From: Bermanella sp040371755
GTDB taxonomy: Bacteria; Pseudomonadota; Gammaproteobacteria; Pseudomonadales; Oceanobacteraceae
Assembly: GCF_040371755.1 (NCBI RefSeq)
Contig: NZ_BAABWE010000006.1
Span: 1 to 64,000 of the forward strand
DNA: 64,000 nucleotides
Direction: 5' to 3'
The translations under genes were made by a program, and so were the position numbers. Under the pieces are notes generated by a model that saw only the letters and a list, made by a program, of their open reading frames with translations, searched no databases and was not told where the DNA came from. Shown here piece after piece: positions 8,319 to 16,388 of the stretch. Each line of letters opens with the position of its first letter. The stretch's first letter is position 1.

Positions 8319-8801
8319 ATGGCAGTAGAAGTTGAATTACTGGATTACCATAATCCTAAACATGCCAGTGAGCTGGTGGATTTAATGAATCAATACGCAT
8401 TAGATCCCATGGGAGGCGCTCAGCCTTTGAGCGATTTTGTGACGCAGAACCTAGCTAGTGCTCTATCAAAGCGAGAAGATGCCTTCAGTCTGATTGCTTA
8501 TATAGATAATAAGGCCGTAGGCCTAGTGAATTGCATGGAGGGCTTTTCAACATTCTCATGTAAACCCTTGGTAAATATTCATGATTTAGTGGTCGATAAA
8601 CATTACCGAGGACAAGGGGTCGGCCAACGTTTATTGGCTAAAGTGGAAGAATTAGCCCGAGAAAAAGGCTGCTGTAAGCTCACCTTAGAGGTTTTGTCAG
8701 GTAATCATGTGGCAAAAGCCGTTTATGAAAAACACGGTTTTAGTGATTATGCATTAGATCCTGAAAAAGGCAGTGCTCTCTTTTGGCAAAAAAATCTGTA
8801 A
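8319..8801 (+). CDS. GNAT-family N-acetyltransferase
   Basis: Acyl-CoA-dependent acetyltransferase of 160 residues. The acetyl-CoA binding motif HYRGQGVGQRLL is clear at about residues 94-105, preceded by the beta-4 strand LVNIHDLVVD. A C-terminal GNHVAKAVYEKHGF segment follows the usual GNAT core. The acceptor substrate is unknown. AAGGA lies upstream of ATG 8319. A DUF302 lipoprotein gene follows after 35 nt on the same strand, so they may share a transcript. Confidence 0.9.
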   Translation: MAVEVELLDYHNPKHASELVDLMNQYALDPMGGAQPLSDFVTQNLASALSKREDAFSLIAYIDNKAVGLVNCMEGFSTFSCKPLVNIHDLVVDKHYRGQGVGQRLLAKVEELAREKGCCKLTLEVLSGNHVAKAVYEKHGFSDYALDPEKGSALFWQKNL

Positions 8802-8836
8802 ATATAAAAATCAATATGATTATAAAAGGATGTGTT

Positions 8837-9352
8837 ATGAAAATTGTTTTATCAATTCTAATGGCGATTAGTTTGAATGCTTGCGCTATGAATGAAGTGT
8901 CATCCCATGGAATGGCAGACAGTAAAAAAATTGCAGATGGAATGATACATGTGGCCAGCCAGTTTAGTGTCAAACAAACGGCTGACCGCCTAGAGACATT
9001 ATTGAAAAAGAAAGGCATGAAAGTATTTAATCGCGTGAATCATGGGCAAGGGGCTGCAAGCGTAGGTGTTAAATTAAATCCAACGGAACTGGTTATTTTT
9101 GGTAACCCTAAAGTGGGATCTCCGCTTATGCAATGTGCTCAAACCATGGCATTAGATTTACCGCAAAAAGCATTAATTTGGCAGGATAAAAACGGTAAGG
9201 TTTGGCTCAGTTATAATGACCCTGAGTACTTACAAAAACGCCATAAAGTAAAAGGGTGTGAAATGGATTTTGCTAATATTAAAAAAGCGCTGGCGGGTTT
9301 AGCAAAAGCGGCGGCGGTGGATGATTTGATTATTCAGCTTAATGGATTTTGA
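8837..9352 (+). CDS. DUF302 lipoprotein
   Basis: Putative lipoprotein of 171 residues with lipobox LNAC (Cys16) and a DUF302 domain covering about residues 40-150. Diagnostic stretches are ELVIFGNPKVGSPLMQ and VWLSYNDPEYL. The biochemical role of DUF302 is not established. Start 8837 is preferred over an in-frame ATG at 8783: AAAAGGA lies at 8824-8830 and only this start puts the signal peptide at the N-terminus. A possible 59-codon frame begins in the stop codon of this gene. Confidence 0.85.
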   Translation: MKIVLSILMAISLNACAMNEVSSHGMADSKKIADGMIHVASQFSVKQTADRLETLLKKKGMKVFNRVNHGQGAASVGVKLNPTELVIFGNPKVGSPLMQCAQTMALDLPQKALIWQDKNGKVWLSYNDPEYLQKRHKVKGCEMDFANIKKALAGLAKAAAVDDLIIQLNGF

Positions 9353-9528
9353 CAATAACAATTATAGTTTTAAGTTTCTTTTATGGCAGCTGTATAACTC
9401 AAGGTTTAAAAAAAGAGTTACTTCCTAAGCTGCCTAAATCAGCGACCATTGGTTTAAATACATTAAACGGGCATAAACCATCTGCTTACATTGAAGCAGG
9501 TAAATTTAAATTAAGCGCCCAGTGTTAG
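9349..9528 (+). CDS. Possible small exported protein overlapping the DUF302 gene
   Basis: A 59-codon frame from TTG 9349 (overlapping the DUF302 stop) to TAG 9526-9528. The predicted product has a hydrophobic N-terminus followed by a Cys near residue 15 and a Lys/Ser-rich remainder ending in Cys. It could be a small lipoprotein translated by coupling, but the lipobox (YGSC) is poor and there is no independent ribosome binding site. I recognise no family. Confidence 0.25.
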   Translation: MTITIIVLSFFYGSCITQGLKKELLPKLPKSATIGLNTLNGHKPSAYIEAGKFKLSAQC

Positions 9529-9559
9529 TTTACACTTGGGTTCGCGGTTCTAGGGTGCC

Positions 9560-9728
9560 ATCCTCACCATTCCTGTTGGCCTTCTTCGGCGTCTACTGTT
9601 GTAACGGTGCCTGCGTACTGAGCCGTCTTTAAAACATCACCCTGACTGTTTAAATAGGTTAAACCAATTAAACAGGTTTTATTCTTTTTTACCGAAAAAT
9701 ATGCCCAAACCTGAGCACAGGAGAGGGG
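9560..9728 (-). pseudogene. Fragment of an unidentified gene
   Basis: On the minus strand a frame of about 53 codons, without a good start, reads through QVWAYFSVKKNK, CLIGLTYLNSQGDVLK and YAGTVTTVDAEEG before a stop at a TGG-TGA. A second frame then continues GEDGTLEPRTQV. The coherent composition in two adjacent frames suggests a truncated, frameshifted gene. The family is not recognised. Confidence 0.35.
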
Positions 9729-10045
9729 GATCGCTATTTATTGATTTATATCAGGTCATAGCAATAGTTAGGCCAAAATGATTTAGAGCCGAGGTACGAT
9801 AAGACGGGAACCCAGAGACGTTGCCCATTACAAGTGCATTATCGCCTAATGTTCAAATGGAATACGTTTGGAATATTTTGACGATTAATTAAATAGGAAG
9901 AAAGCCCCACATAAGTTATAAAAAATGGTAAGAAAATGAATGGGTTGCGAGTGTACAAATGATCAAGAGCGACGTAAAAAAAGCACATGGAATTGACGGC
10001 ACCATGCTTTATCCCCATGATTGCTGGATTAGAAAGGAATGGGTG
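9729..10045. other. Eroded spacer with a short coherent reading frame
   Basis: No gene is supported. A plus-strand frame from about 9935 to the TAA at 10049-10051 encodes about 38 residues containing HGIDGTMLYPHDCWIRKEW and no start or ribosome binding site; it may be the tail of a lost cassette gene. An isolated GTTAGGC at 9767-9773 and GCCTAAT at 9844-9850 resemble integron core sites, but no palindrome of the proper spacing joins them. Confidence 0.3.
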
Positions 10046-10110
10046 GCGTAATGTCCCGGCAAATACGTCACTATAAAATACGTCTCGGGACGTTGAATAA
10101 ACTGTTATGC
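10046..10110 (+). repeat. Degenerate attC-like site (left)
   Basis: R''-like GCGTAAT at 10046-10052 pairs at 5 of 7 positions with R' GTTATGC at 10104-10110. Between them lies a hairpin with GTCCCG (10053-10058) against CGGGAC (10086-10091) and inner ACGT/ACGT. The spacer before R' is longer than usual. Weak alone; supported by its position at the start of a cassette. Confidence 0.4.
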
Positions 10111-10113
10111 ACT

Positions 10114-10494
10114 ATGAATAAATTAATTCCCGTTGCCATGATTGGCTTTATTAGCACCTTTGCTCAAGCTGAATGTACTACTAAGCAGAATGAGCAAGCG
10201 ATTCCATTATCCATTAAATACACCTCCGCCGGAACTAAAGCAGGAGGGAATCACGGGCATATGGATAAAGTGGTTATAGAAACTCCATTAGTAGTCGGAG
10301 TGCTTGAGTTATCTGGTATGGAAATAACTGAAGGTGAAGTCGCTAACTTCTGGATACCGTTAGCCTATAAAGCAGTTGATTTCATTGCTCGTACAGAAAT
10401 TAGCGGTTATAAAGAAGAAATTAGAAATTTTGAGGTCGCTGTATATTACACTAGCGAGAATTGTCAAAAATCAATACAGCGCTTACTTCGATAA
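10114..10494 (+). CDS. Cassette-borne secreted hypothetical protein
   Basis: Predicted 126-residue exported protein with a signal peptide ending AQA at residue 19. The mature part is about 107 residues with Cys at 21 and near 117 that could form a disulfide. I recognise no family. ATG 10114 is chosen because it lies 4 nt inside the cassette boundary at 10104-10110 and puts the signal peptide at the N-terminus; a longer in-frame extension from 10039 would cross the attC-like site. The stop codon is 2 nt before the downstream attC R'' box, the usual tight fit of integron cassettes. Confidence 0.7.
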   Translation: MNKLIPVAMIGFISTFAQAECTTKQNEQAIPLSIKYTSAGTKAGGNHGHMDKVVIETPLVVGVLELSGMEITEGEVANFWIPLAYKAVDFIARTEISGYKEEIRNFEVAVYYTSENCQKSIQRLLR

Positions 10495-10496
10495 GA

Positions 10497-10558
10497 GCAT
10501 AACAAGGCGCTCAAGCTATGGACGCAGTAAACTGCGCCGCTTAGCATGAGCGTTACAA
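10497..10558 (+). repeat. attC site of first cassette
   Basis: 62-bp imperfect palindrome. R'' GCATAAC 10497-10503, left arm 10508-10527, loop TAAA 10528-10531, right arm 10532-10552, R' GTTACAA 10552-10558. The arms pair over most of their length (CGCTCA.GCTA and CGCAG against CTGCG and TAGC.TGAGCG) with a few unpaired bases, as in functional attC hairpins. Length falls in the common 57-65 bp class. Confidence 0.75.
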
Positions 10559-10568
10559 GAGAGGTGGT

Positions 10569-11003
10569 ATGAAAGAACAACGTGGAAATATGATAACGGC
10601 CGTAATTATCATCGTGACTGTTACGGAGATTATCTACCTTATTAGCCCGGATCTACCACAAAGTATTTTTGAGCATATATACAATGTGATTGCTACTCTT
10701 ATAGCAGTTCCATATTTGTATTACATAAGTGGTGCCGTGAAAATGCGAAAAGGGGAGGTAATACATGATTATCGCGTGCGCGATTATGTATGGAGATTTT
10801 ATGTTGGGTCTTTTGTAAGTCTATATGTTTATATGCCGATCTACCTTCTGTTTTTGAGGAAGATTTCCGCCACAGATGAAAGCCTATATATATTCGCAAG
10901 AACGATATTTCCGTTGGTGTGGTTTCTAGTTTGTTGGGGCTTGTTCGGTAACAGAAAACGAGAGAATCTGGTGTTTGTAGTCCGACTAATTAGAGGTTAT
11001 TAG
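10569..11003 (+). CDS. Cassette-borne four-helix membrane protein
   Basis: Predicted 144-residue integral membrane protein with about four hydrophobic segments (residues about 9-26, 35-55, 77-95 and 110-128) and a basic C-terminus. Family not recognised. GAGAGG lies just before ATG 10569, itself 16 nt after the preceding attC. The stop codon is directly followed by the next attC-like element. Orientation, size and spacing all fit an integron cassette gene; function is unknown. Confidence 0.7.
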   Translation: MKEQRGNMITAVIIIVTVTEIIYLISPDLPQSIFEHIYNVIATLIAVPYLYYISGAVKMRKGEVIHDYRVRDYVWRFYVGSFVSLYVYMPIYLLFLRKISATDESLYIFARTIFPLVWFLVCWGLFGNRKRENLVFVVRLIRGY

Positions 11004-11004
11004 C

Positions 11005-11137
11005 TTCTAACCAGACGATGTACCAGACCTATACTGCGGGACTTTTGATTATGCATTCGCTTCGCTCATTTTTTCATAATAATAAATCGACTAAGGCACT
11101 CAGGATAATGAAATTGTCTTAGTTGGTGTTGTTAGGC
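11005..11137 (+). repeat. Long attC-like site of second cassette
   Basis: Starts with R''-like TTCTAAC (11005-11011) and ends with canonical R' GTTAGGC (11131-11137). The 133-bp length resembles the long attC class. Internal symmetry is partial (for example ATTATG near 11049 against CATAAT near 11078), so folding quality is uncertain. Confidence 0.45.
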
Positions 11138-11410
11138 CTGACTTCACTATAAAAAATCTGAAACCATGCGAATTCCTTATCATGAGTGTCTGAATAGAGT
11201 TTTGAATAGAGCTTTTATCAAACTTTCAAAAAACCATATGTGCTTGATTAATAAGCGCTAGGGTCAAGATAACTTTAGAGCGTCTTCCGTTTGGCTTTAA
11301 GCGTTCAAGCTAGAAACAAAAAAGCCTCAATATTTCTATTGAGGCTTTTAACGTCAGAGTCAAGATAACTTTAGAGCGTCTCTCGTCTTCCGTTTAGCAC
11401 TAAGCAGTCA
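11138..11410. repeat. Spacer with a 40-50 bp imperfect direct repeat
   Basis: No gene. The segment TCAAGATAACTTTAGAGCGTC occurs at about 11263-11284 and 11359-11380. In both copies it is followed by CTTCCGTTT and then a GC..TAAGC tail (to about 11303 and 11406). The copies flank an intrinsic terminator at 11317-11350. A 31-codon frame from about 11165 has no ribosome binding site. Confidence 0.6.
11317..11350. terminator. Intrinsic terminator
   Basis: Stem AAGCCTCAATA/TATTGAGGCTT with flanking A- and T-runs. It lies beyond the partial ppa copy and may be the relic terminator of that duplicated end. Confidence 0.75.
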
Positions 11411-11560
11411 TTATTTAGCCGCTTCGTATGCAGCCATGCTGTCTACGATGGCTTTTTTAGCTTCGTCTGCACTGCCCCAGCCTTCAACTTTCACCCATTT
11501 GCCTTCTTCTAGGTCTTTGTCGTTTTCCAAAAAAGGTGGAGAGTTGCAATTTGGTCGCTT
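11411..11560 (-). pseudogene. Partial duplicate of the ppa 3' end
   Basis: About 150 bp aligns with the last 145-150 bp of the intact ppa (11616 onward) with only a few substitutions. The stop codon and the last 33 codons are preserved (one Gly to Ser change); further in, a small insertion near 11536-11543 breaks the frame and the homology ends. It is too short to encode an enzyme. The copy sits 55 bp beyond the true ppa stop, after the ppa terminator. Confidence 0.85.
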
Positions 11561-11570
11561 TTTAAAAGGC

Positions 11571-11602
11571 ACAAAAAAGCCCGCATGTGAGCGGGCTTTT
11601 CA
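11571..11602. terminator. ppa terminator
   Basis: Stem AAAAGCCCGC/GCGGGCTTTT around ATGTGA, located 14 nt beyond the ppa stop codon on the minus strand. Strong in both directions. Confidence 0.88.
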
Positions 11603-11615
11603 GATTAGATGCTAA

Positions 11616-12152
11616 TTATTTAGCCGCTTCGTATGCAGCCATGCTGTCTACGATGGCTTTTTTAGCTTCGTCTGCACCGCCCCAGCCTTCAACTTTTACC
11701 CATTTGCCTTCTTCTAGGTCTTTGTAGTTCTCGAAAAAGTGTGCAATTTGGTCACGTAACAACTTAGGAACATCGTTGATGTCTTGGATGTCTTCATAAG
11801 CTTTGCTGATTTTAGTGTGCGGAACCGCTAGTAGTTTAGCGTCTTCACCGGCTTCGTCTGTCATGTTTAAAACGCCTACAGGGCGACAACGAATTACAGA
11901 ACCCGCTTGTACTGGGTAAGGGGTGATTACAAGTACGTCTAGGGCATCGCCATCATCCGCTAGGGTTTGGTTCACAAAACCGTAGTTAGCAGGGTAGAAC
12001 ATAGGGGTGGCCATGAAACGGTCAACCATTAATGCGCCGCCCATGTCTTTATCAATTTCGTATTTGATAGGGCTAGAGTTCGCTGGAATCTCAATAGCTA
12101 CGTAGATATCGTCTGGAGCGTCTTTGCCAACTGGGATTTGATCGAAATTCAT
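11616..12152 (-). CDS. ppa: Inorganic pyrophosphatase
   Basis: Family I soluble pyrophosphatase; hydrolyses PPi to two phosphates and so drives biosynthetic reactions. 178 residues, close to E. coli Ppa (176). Characteristic stretches: EIPANSSPIKYEIDKD near the N-terminus, the metal site DDGDALDVLV at about residues 65-74, and a DVPKLLRDQIAHFFENYKDLE helix. Start 12152 (MNFDQIP) matches the family; longer in-frame starts add residues with no homology. The gene borders the accessory patch, and its 3' end is partly duplicated downstream. Confidence 0.96.
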   Translation of the reverse strand: MNFDQIPVGKDAPDDIYVAIEIPANSSPIKYEIDKDMGGALMVDRFMATPMFYPANYGFVNQTLADDGDALDVLVITPYPVQAGSVIRCRPVGVLNMTDEAGEDAKLLAVPHTKISKAYEDIQDINDVPKLLRDQIAHFFENYKDLEEGKWVKVEGWGGADEAKKAIVDSMAAYEAAK

Positions 12153-12272
12153 GATGAATCCTATGTTTAATCTGTGGATAAAAAAGGTGGGCGGATTATA
12201 CAGGGTCAGGTAGGGGAGGGCTAGGGCAATGTCCATACCCTCAATAATATGAGAGTATGGCACAGATGGGCT

Positions 12273-14981
12273 TTATGCTTTGGCTATAATATCCTTAATC
12301 TCAGGTACACAACTCCCGCAATTTGTCCCAGCTTTTAATTGAGTTCCAATTTCCGCTGGGGTTTTACACCCTCCTTTTGCAGCCTTAGCAATTGTGTTTT
12401 CACCTACACTAAAGCACGCACATACGATGCGACCTATGTCTTCACCGGCGGGTGCAAAGCCGCTTAAAAGGGCTTGTCGAGCTCGGTCATTTAAGGTGTC
12501 TTTGCTAAATTGCAGGGCTAACCATGTACGTTGAGGAAGGTTTTGGTCGGGGCCAATCATGGCAACGGCTTCTAATCCACCTTGCTTATTCAGTATGGCT
12601 AAGCGGTATACGCCGGACGTACTGTCTAAATAAGTAATGGGTTCTAGGTTTTGCTCAATCACTGCTTGTTCGTTTTCAAACCCTAGCCAGTTCAGTAGAG
12701 ATAGGGTTGGATCATTTAATGATTCTGAATGGGCCAGTTCATAGCGGGAGTGTTGATTCCCCTTGCTGCTCACTACATAGTCGGTATTAGGCCATGGGAT
12801 GGTTGCTTTGCTTAGAATAAACCCATGCCATTGCGTGGGCATGGCGCTGACTTTTACGGGGGTGTGTTTGCTTTCGGGTTGACCGCTGTACGGGTCCACT
12901 TCTGGGTTCACGGTTGCATTAATGCGACCTGTTTTCGATAGCACACCTGTCCAGTGCATAGGCGCAAACACATTTTCAGGTTTCACCGCATCTGTAATAA
13001 CTAAGCGCCCGATCATGTGTCCCCATTGGCTTTGCACCTGAACCAACTGTTGTTCGCTTAATTTTAATTGCGCTGCGGTCATGGGGTGCATTTCAACAAA
13101 GGGTTCGCTGATATGTTGATTTAATTGTGCCGCCAAACCTGTGCGGGTCATGGTATGCCATTGATCGCGAATACGCCCTGTATTTAAACGTAATGGGTAA
13201 GCGTAGCTGACTTTGTTTTTAGGTAGTTGAGGGTGCAAGGCAAGCATTCTCGCTTTGCGATTAGGCGTAAAGAATCCGCCATCAGCAAAGAAGCGGGCCT
13301 TACCATTTGGGTTTTCGCTATTCAGTGGCCATTGGAATGGCTGTAAGTTGTCGTATTCTTCTTGCGTGATATTTTGCAATTTAGAAATATCAAAATCACG
13401 TAATTTATATTCACTTGAGTTTTCAAAGCCGGAAAGGGCTGCGTATTCTTTGAAAATGTCGGTGCCCGTTGTGTAGTTAAACGCTTGCTCAAACCCCATG
13501 CGTTTGGCCACTTCACTGATGATCCACCAATCCGGTTTGGTATTGCCCGCTAAGGGAAGTAAACCACGCTGGCGGCTGATGCGGCGTTCACTGTTGGTGA
13601 CGGTGCCGTCTTTTTCGCTCCAAGGGGCGGCGGGTAATTTAACATGAGCCAAGCGCATGGTGTCGGTATCGGCAATGTTGTCACTGACTACAACTAATTC
13701 GCATTTTTTTAATGCGCGTTTCACTTGATCTGCATTAGGTAAACTGACCGCTGGATTGGTGGCCATGATCCAAACTGCTTTTACTTTGCCCGTTTCAATG
13801 GCGTTGAATAAATCCACAGCCATATAGCCATTTTTAGTGGCCATGTTTGGCGCATTCCAAAATCGTTGTACGCGATCAATATTGCTTTCATTAAAATCCA
13901 TGTGACAGGCTAGGGTGTTGGCAAGACCGCCTACTTCTCGGCCACCCATGGCATTGGGTTGACCAGTTATGGAAAACGGTCCCATACCTTCTTTACCTAT
14001 TCGCCCAGTGGCAAGGTGGCAGTTTAATATGCTGTTGACCTTATCTGTGCCCGAGGTGGATTGATTGACTCCTTGGCTATACAAGCTGACGCTTTTTTCA
14101 GTGTCACTAAACCAATTATAAAATTGAGTTAGATCGTCAGGACTGACACCCAAAATGGTACTTAAATTTTGAATATCACTTGAGCTTTTTTCGGCTTGCT
14201 CAAGTGCGGCCTCAAGCCCATCACAGTGTTGCTCTACGTATTCGTGATTAATTTTATTGTGCTGATGTAAATGATTTAACAGACCGTTAAATAACCAAAC
14301 GTCTGAACCTAAGTTAATGGGTAAATGTAAATCAGCAATGTCACAAGTTTGCGTGCGACGGGGGTCGATCACCACTACTTTTACATTGGGGTTGGCTTCT
14401 TTATAGGCTTTGATGCGCTGAAATAAAACCGGGTGGCACCAAGCGGTATTGCTGCCCACCAAGGTAATGAGTTCGGCTTTTTCAAAGTCTTCATAGCAAC
14501 CGGGTACGGTATCTAAACCAAATGCACGTTTGTGCCCCACCACAGAAGACGACATACATAGGCGGCTGTTGGTGTCGATATTGGCGCTACCAATGTAGCC
14601 TTTCATTAATTTGTTTGCAGCGTAATAGTCTTCAGTGAGTAGCTGACCTGACACATAAAATGCAACGGAGTCTGGGCCGTGTTCTTCTATGATTTTTTTG
14701 AAACCTTGCGCAACGGTATCTAAGGCGTTATCCCAAGTAGCGATTTGATTATTAATGTGCGGTTCTAATAGGCGCTCATTTAAACCGACGGTGTGACCCA
14801 GTGCGCTGCCTTTTGAGCACAAGCGACCGTGATTAGCAGGGTGGTTTGTAAGGCCTTGAATTTCAACTTGACGAGTGGTGTGATTGATTTTTGCTTCAAT
14901 ACCACAACCCACTCCGCAGTAAGCGCAAGTCGTCGAAACTGTGGTTTGTTCATCAGCTGATGAGGAGGTAATCATTTCCAT
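12273..14981 (-). CDS. nasA: Assimilatory nitrate reductase catalytic subunit
   Basis: Cytoplasmic molybdenum enzyme that reduces nitrate to nitrite for assimilation. At 902 residues it has the full NasA layout. An N-terminal [4Fe-4S] site is formed by Cys19, 22, 26 and 55. The Mo-bis-MGD domain includes the likely Mo-ligand Cys142 in NSRLCMSS. A C-terminal BFD-like [2Fe-2S] domain (about 850-902) carries paired CAC and CGSC motifs. The start overlaps the stop of the electron-transfer gene by one base (TAATG), so translation is coupled. Electrons should come from the adjacent flavoprotein. Confidence 0.95.
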   Translation of the reverse strand: MEMITSSSADEQTTVSTTCAYCGVGCGIEAKINHTTRQVEIQGLTNHPANHGRLCSKGSALGHTVGLNERLLEPHINNQIATWDNALDTVAQGFKKIIEEHGPDSVAFYVSGQLLTEDYYAANKLMKGYIGSANIDTNSRLCMSSSVVGHKRAFGLDTVPGCYEDFEKAELITLVGSNTAWCHPVLFQRIKAYKEANPNVKVVVIDPRRTQTCDIADLHLPINLGSDVWLFNGLLNHLHQHNKINHEYVEQHCDGLEAALEQAEKSSSDIQNLSTILGVSPDDLTQFYNWFSDTEKSVSLYSQGVNQSTSGTDKVNSILNCHLATGRIGKEGMGPFSITGQPNAMGGREVGGLANTLACHMDFNESNIDRVQRFWNAPNMATKNGYMAVDLFNAIETGKVKAVWIMATNPAVSLPNADQVKRALKKCELVVVSDNIADTDTMRLAHVKLPAAPWSEKDGTVTNSERRISRQRGLLPLAGNTKPDWWIISEVAKRMGFEQAFNYTTGTDIFKEYAALSGFENSSEYKLRDFDISKLQNITQEEYDNLQPFQWPLNSENPNGKARFFADGGFFTPNRKARMLALHPQLPKNKVSYAYPLRLNTGRIRDQWHTMTRTGLAAQLNQHISEPFVEMHPMTAAQLKLSEQQLVQVQSQWGHMIGRLVITDAVKPENVFAPMHWTGVLSKTGRINATVNPEVDPYSGQPESKHTPVKVSAMPTQWHGFILSKATIPWPNTDYVVSSKGNQHSRYELAHSESLNDPTLSLLNWLGFENEQAVIEQNLEPITYLDSTSGVYRLAILNKQGGLEAVAMIGPDQNLPQRTWLALQFSKDTLNDRARQALLSGFAPAGEDIGRIVCACFSVGENTIAKAAKGGCKTPAEIGTQLKAGTNCGSCVPEIKDIIAKA

Positions 14982-16228
14982 TAGTGCTCACCTTGCTGAA
15001 ATTTCGCTTGTTCTTCACATAGTGCTCGGCCAAACATTAGGTATGGGCGAATTTCAGTTAAATCTGTTTTGTTATCTAACAGCTCGTTATAGAAGCTGCC
15101 TTCAGCGGTTTCACCGTACATGACGGCACCAATTATTCGGTTGTTTTCAATGACTAACTTTTTGTATATTTGTTTTTGCTTATCTCGATAATATAGGAAT
15201 TCACTCTTTTCGGTGCCCAAAAAGTTGCCTACCGAAAATAAGTTAATGCCAGTTACTTTTAATTTAGTGGCCGTGGGCAGGCTTTGAAATTGTGCTACGC
15301 CATGTTCACTAAAATGATTGGCCAGTACATTGGCTTGATCATAAAGCGGGGCAACTAAACCAAATGTGCCGCCGCGGTGTTGAATACATTCACCTAGTGC
15401 ATAAATACTTGGGTCGTAAGTTTGTAATGTGTCAGATACAACAATGCCTTTTTCGCAGTATATGCCTGCTTCTTGCGCCAGTTGTATGTTGGGGCGAATA
15501 CCTATGGCCATGATAACTAAATCCGTTTCTAGTGCGGAGCCATCTTCAAATACGATGGATGTTACATCACCTTGCGGATTACCTAAAATGGCTTTGGTAT
15601 TAGCATTCATTTTAAAGGATAAGCCTCTCGAAGAGAGTTCTTCTGTAAGCAGCTGGCCTGCTTCTTGATCGAGCTGGCGGTTTAATGGTACGGCGTTATT
15701 GTGTACAACGGTTACATCCATGCCTCGTCCGCTTAATCCCATGGCGGCTTCTAAACCTAATAAGCCTGCACCAATAACCACCGCTTTACGCTTGGTTTTG
15801 GTGGCTGAAATCATTTTTTCCACGTCACTGATATCGCGAAAACTCATGACGCCGTTTAGTTGGTTGCCTTCGATGGGTAATATAAAAGGTTTTGAACCGG
15901 TGGCGATAATGAGTTTGTCGTAAGGCGCTTGTGTGCCATCTTTTGCGATAACGGTTTTATGAATGCGATTAATTTCTACGACGGCTTTTTCTTCACCAGC
16001 ATGTAGCGTAATGCCATTGTCTTGATACCACTGTCGATCAAAAATCATGATTTCAGTTAATGATTTTTCCCCCGCTAGTAATGGGGATAACATGATGCGG
16101 TTGTAGTTGCCATAGGGCTCATTGCCAAATACCGTGATGTTATATTGCTCAGGGCATGATTTCATCAGCTCTTCAAGCAATTTGGCTCCGGCCATGCCAT
16201 TGCCGATTAATACTAAATTGGCTTTCAT
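14981..16228 (-). CDS. nasC: NAD(P)H-dependent electron-transfer subunit of assimilatory nitrate reductase
   Basis: FAD/NAD(P)-binding oxidoreductase of 415 residues, related to the N-terminal half of NirB and to Klebsiella NasC. The FAD Rossmann motif IGNGMAGAKLL lies near residues 8-18, the NAD motif VVIGAGLLGLEAA near 150, and the FAD-closing segment SIYALGECIQH near 280. It probably passes electrons from NAD(P)H to NasA, whose gene follows with a 1-nt overlap. Upstream, on the minus strand, an extended -10 (TGCTATACT) overlaps a poor sigma-54-like match at 16262-16277. The gene may therefore have its own promoter as well as read-through from nirBD. Confidence 0.88.
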   Translation of the reverse strand: MKANLVLIGNGMAGAKLLEELMKSCPEQYNITVFGNEPYGNYNRIMLSPLLAGEKSLTEIMIFDRQWYQDNGITLHAGEEKAVVEINRIHKTVIAKDGTQAPYDKLIIATGSKPFILPIEGNQLNGVMSFRDISDVEKMISATKTKRKAVVIGAGLLGLEAAMGLSGRGMDVTVVHNNAVPLNRQLDQEAGQLLTEELSSRGLSFKMNANTKAILGNPQGDVTSIVFEDGSALETDLVIMAIGIRPNIQLAQEAGIYCEKGIVVSDTLQTYDPSIYALGECIQHRGGTFGLVAPLYDQANVLANHFSEHGVAQFQSLPTATKLKVTGINLFSVGNFLGTEKSEFLYYRDKQKQIYKKLVIENNRIIGAVMYGETAEGSFYNELLDNKTDLTEIRPYLMFGRALCEEQAKFQQGEH

Positions 16229-16388
16229 ATGCTCACTTTAATATGTGTGACAGCTGAGTATAGCAAACCTCATACCGTAACTTTTAGTTCTATTTATTTA
16301 CTTCATATATTGTGAAACAGAGGTTATTAGACACAATACAAATTTAATAAGGGTGAAGATGTTAACGTAACCTACCAAGTATCAGATA

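Larger units (their letters stand above)
10046..11137 (+). mobile_element. Integrase-less integron cassette patch (CALIN-like)
   Basis: Two same-strand small genes are each followed by an attC-like palindrome, with a third degenerate one before them. The decisive sign is the core-site complementarity expected for excisable cassettes. The first cassette begins G|TTATGC (10104-10110) and its attC R'' box is the exact complement GCATAAC (10497-10503). The second begins G|TTACAA (10552-10558) and its R'' box TTCTAAC (11005-11011) matches the complement TTGTAAC at 6 of 7 bases. No integrase gene or attI is present in the window. The element is flanked by gene fragments on the left and a partial ppa duplication on the right. 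Confidence 0.65.

Noticed and set aside
9767..9850. GTTAGGC and GCCTAAT as another integron cassette border pair
   Set aside because: Only about 80 bp apart, with no gene between and no proper attC palindrome.
14941..15123. 60-codon plus-strand ORF across the nasC/nasA junction
   Set aside because: Antisense to two overlapping, well-recognised genes.
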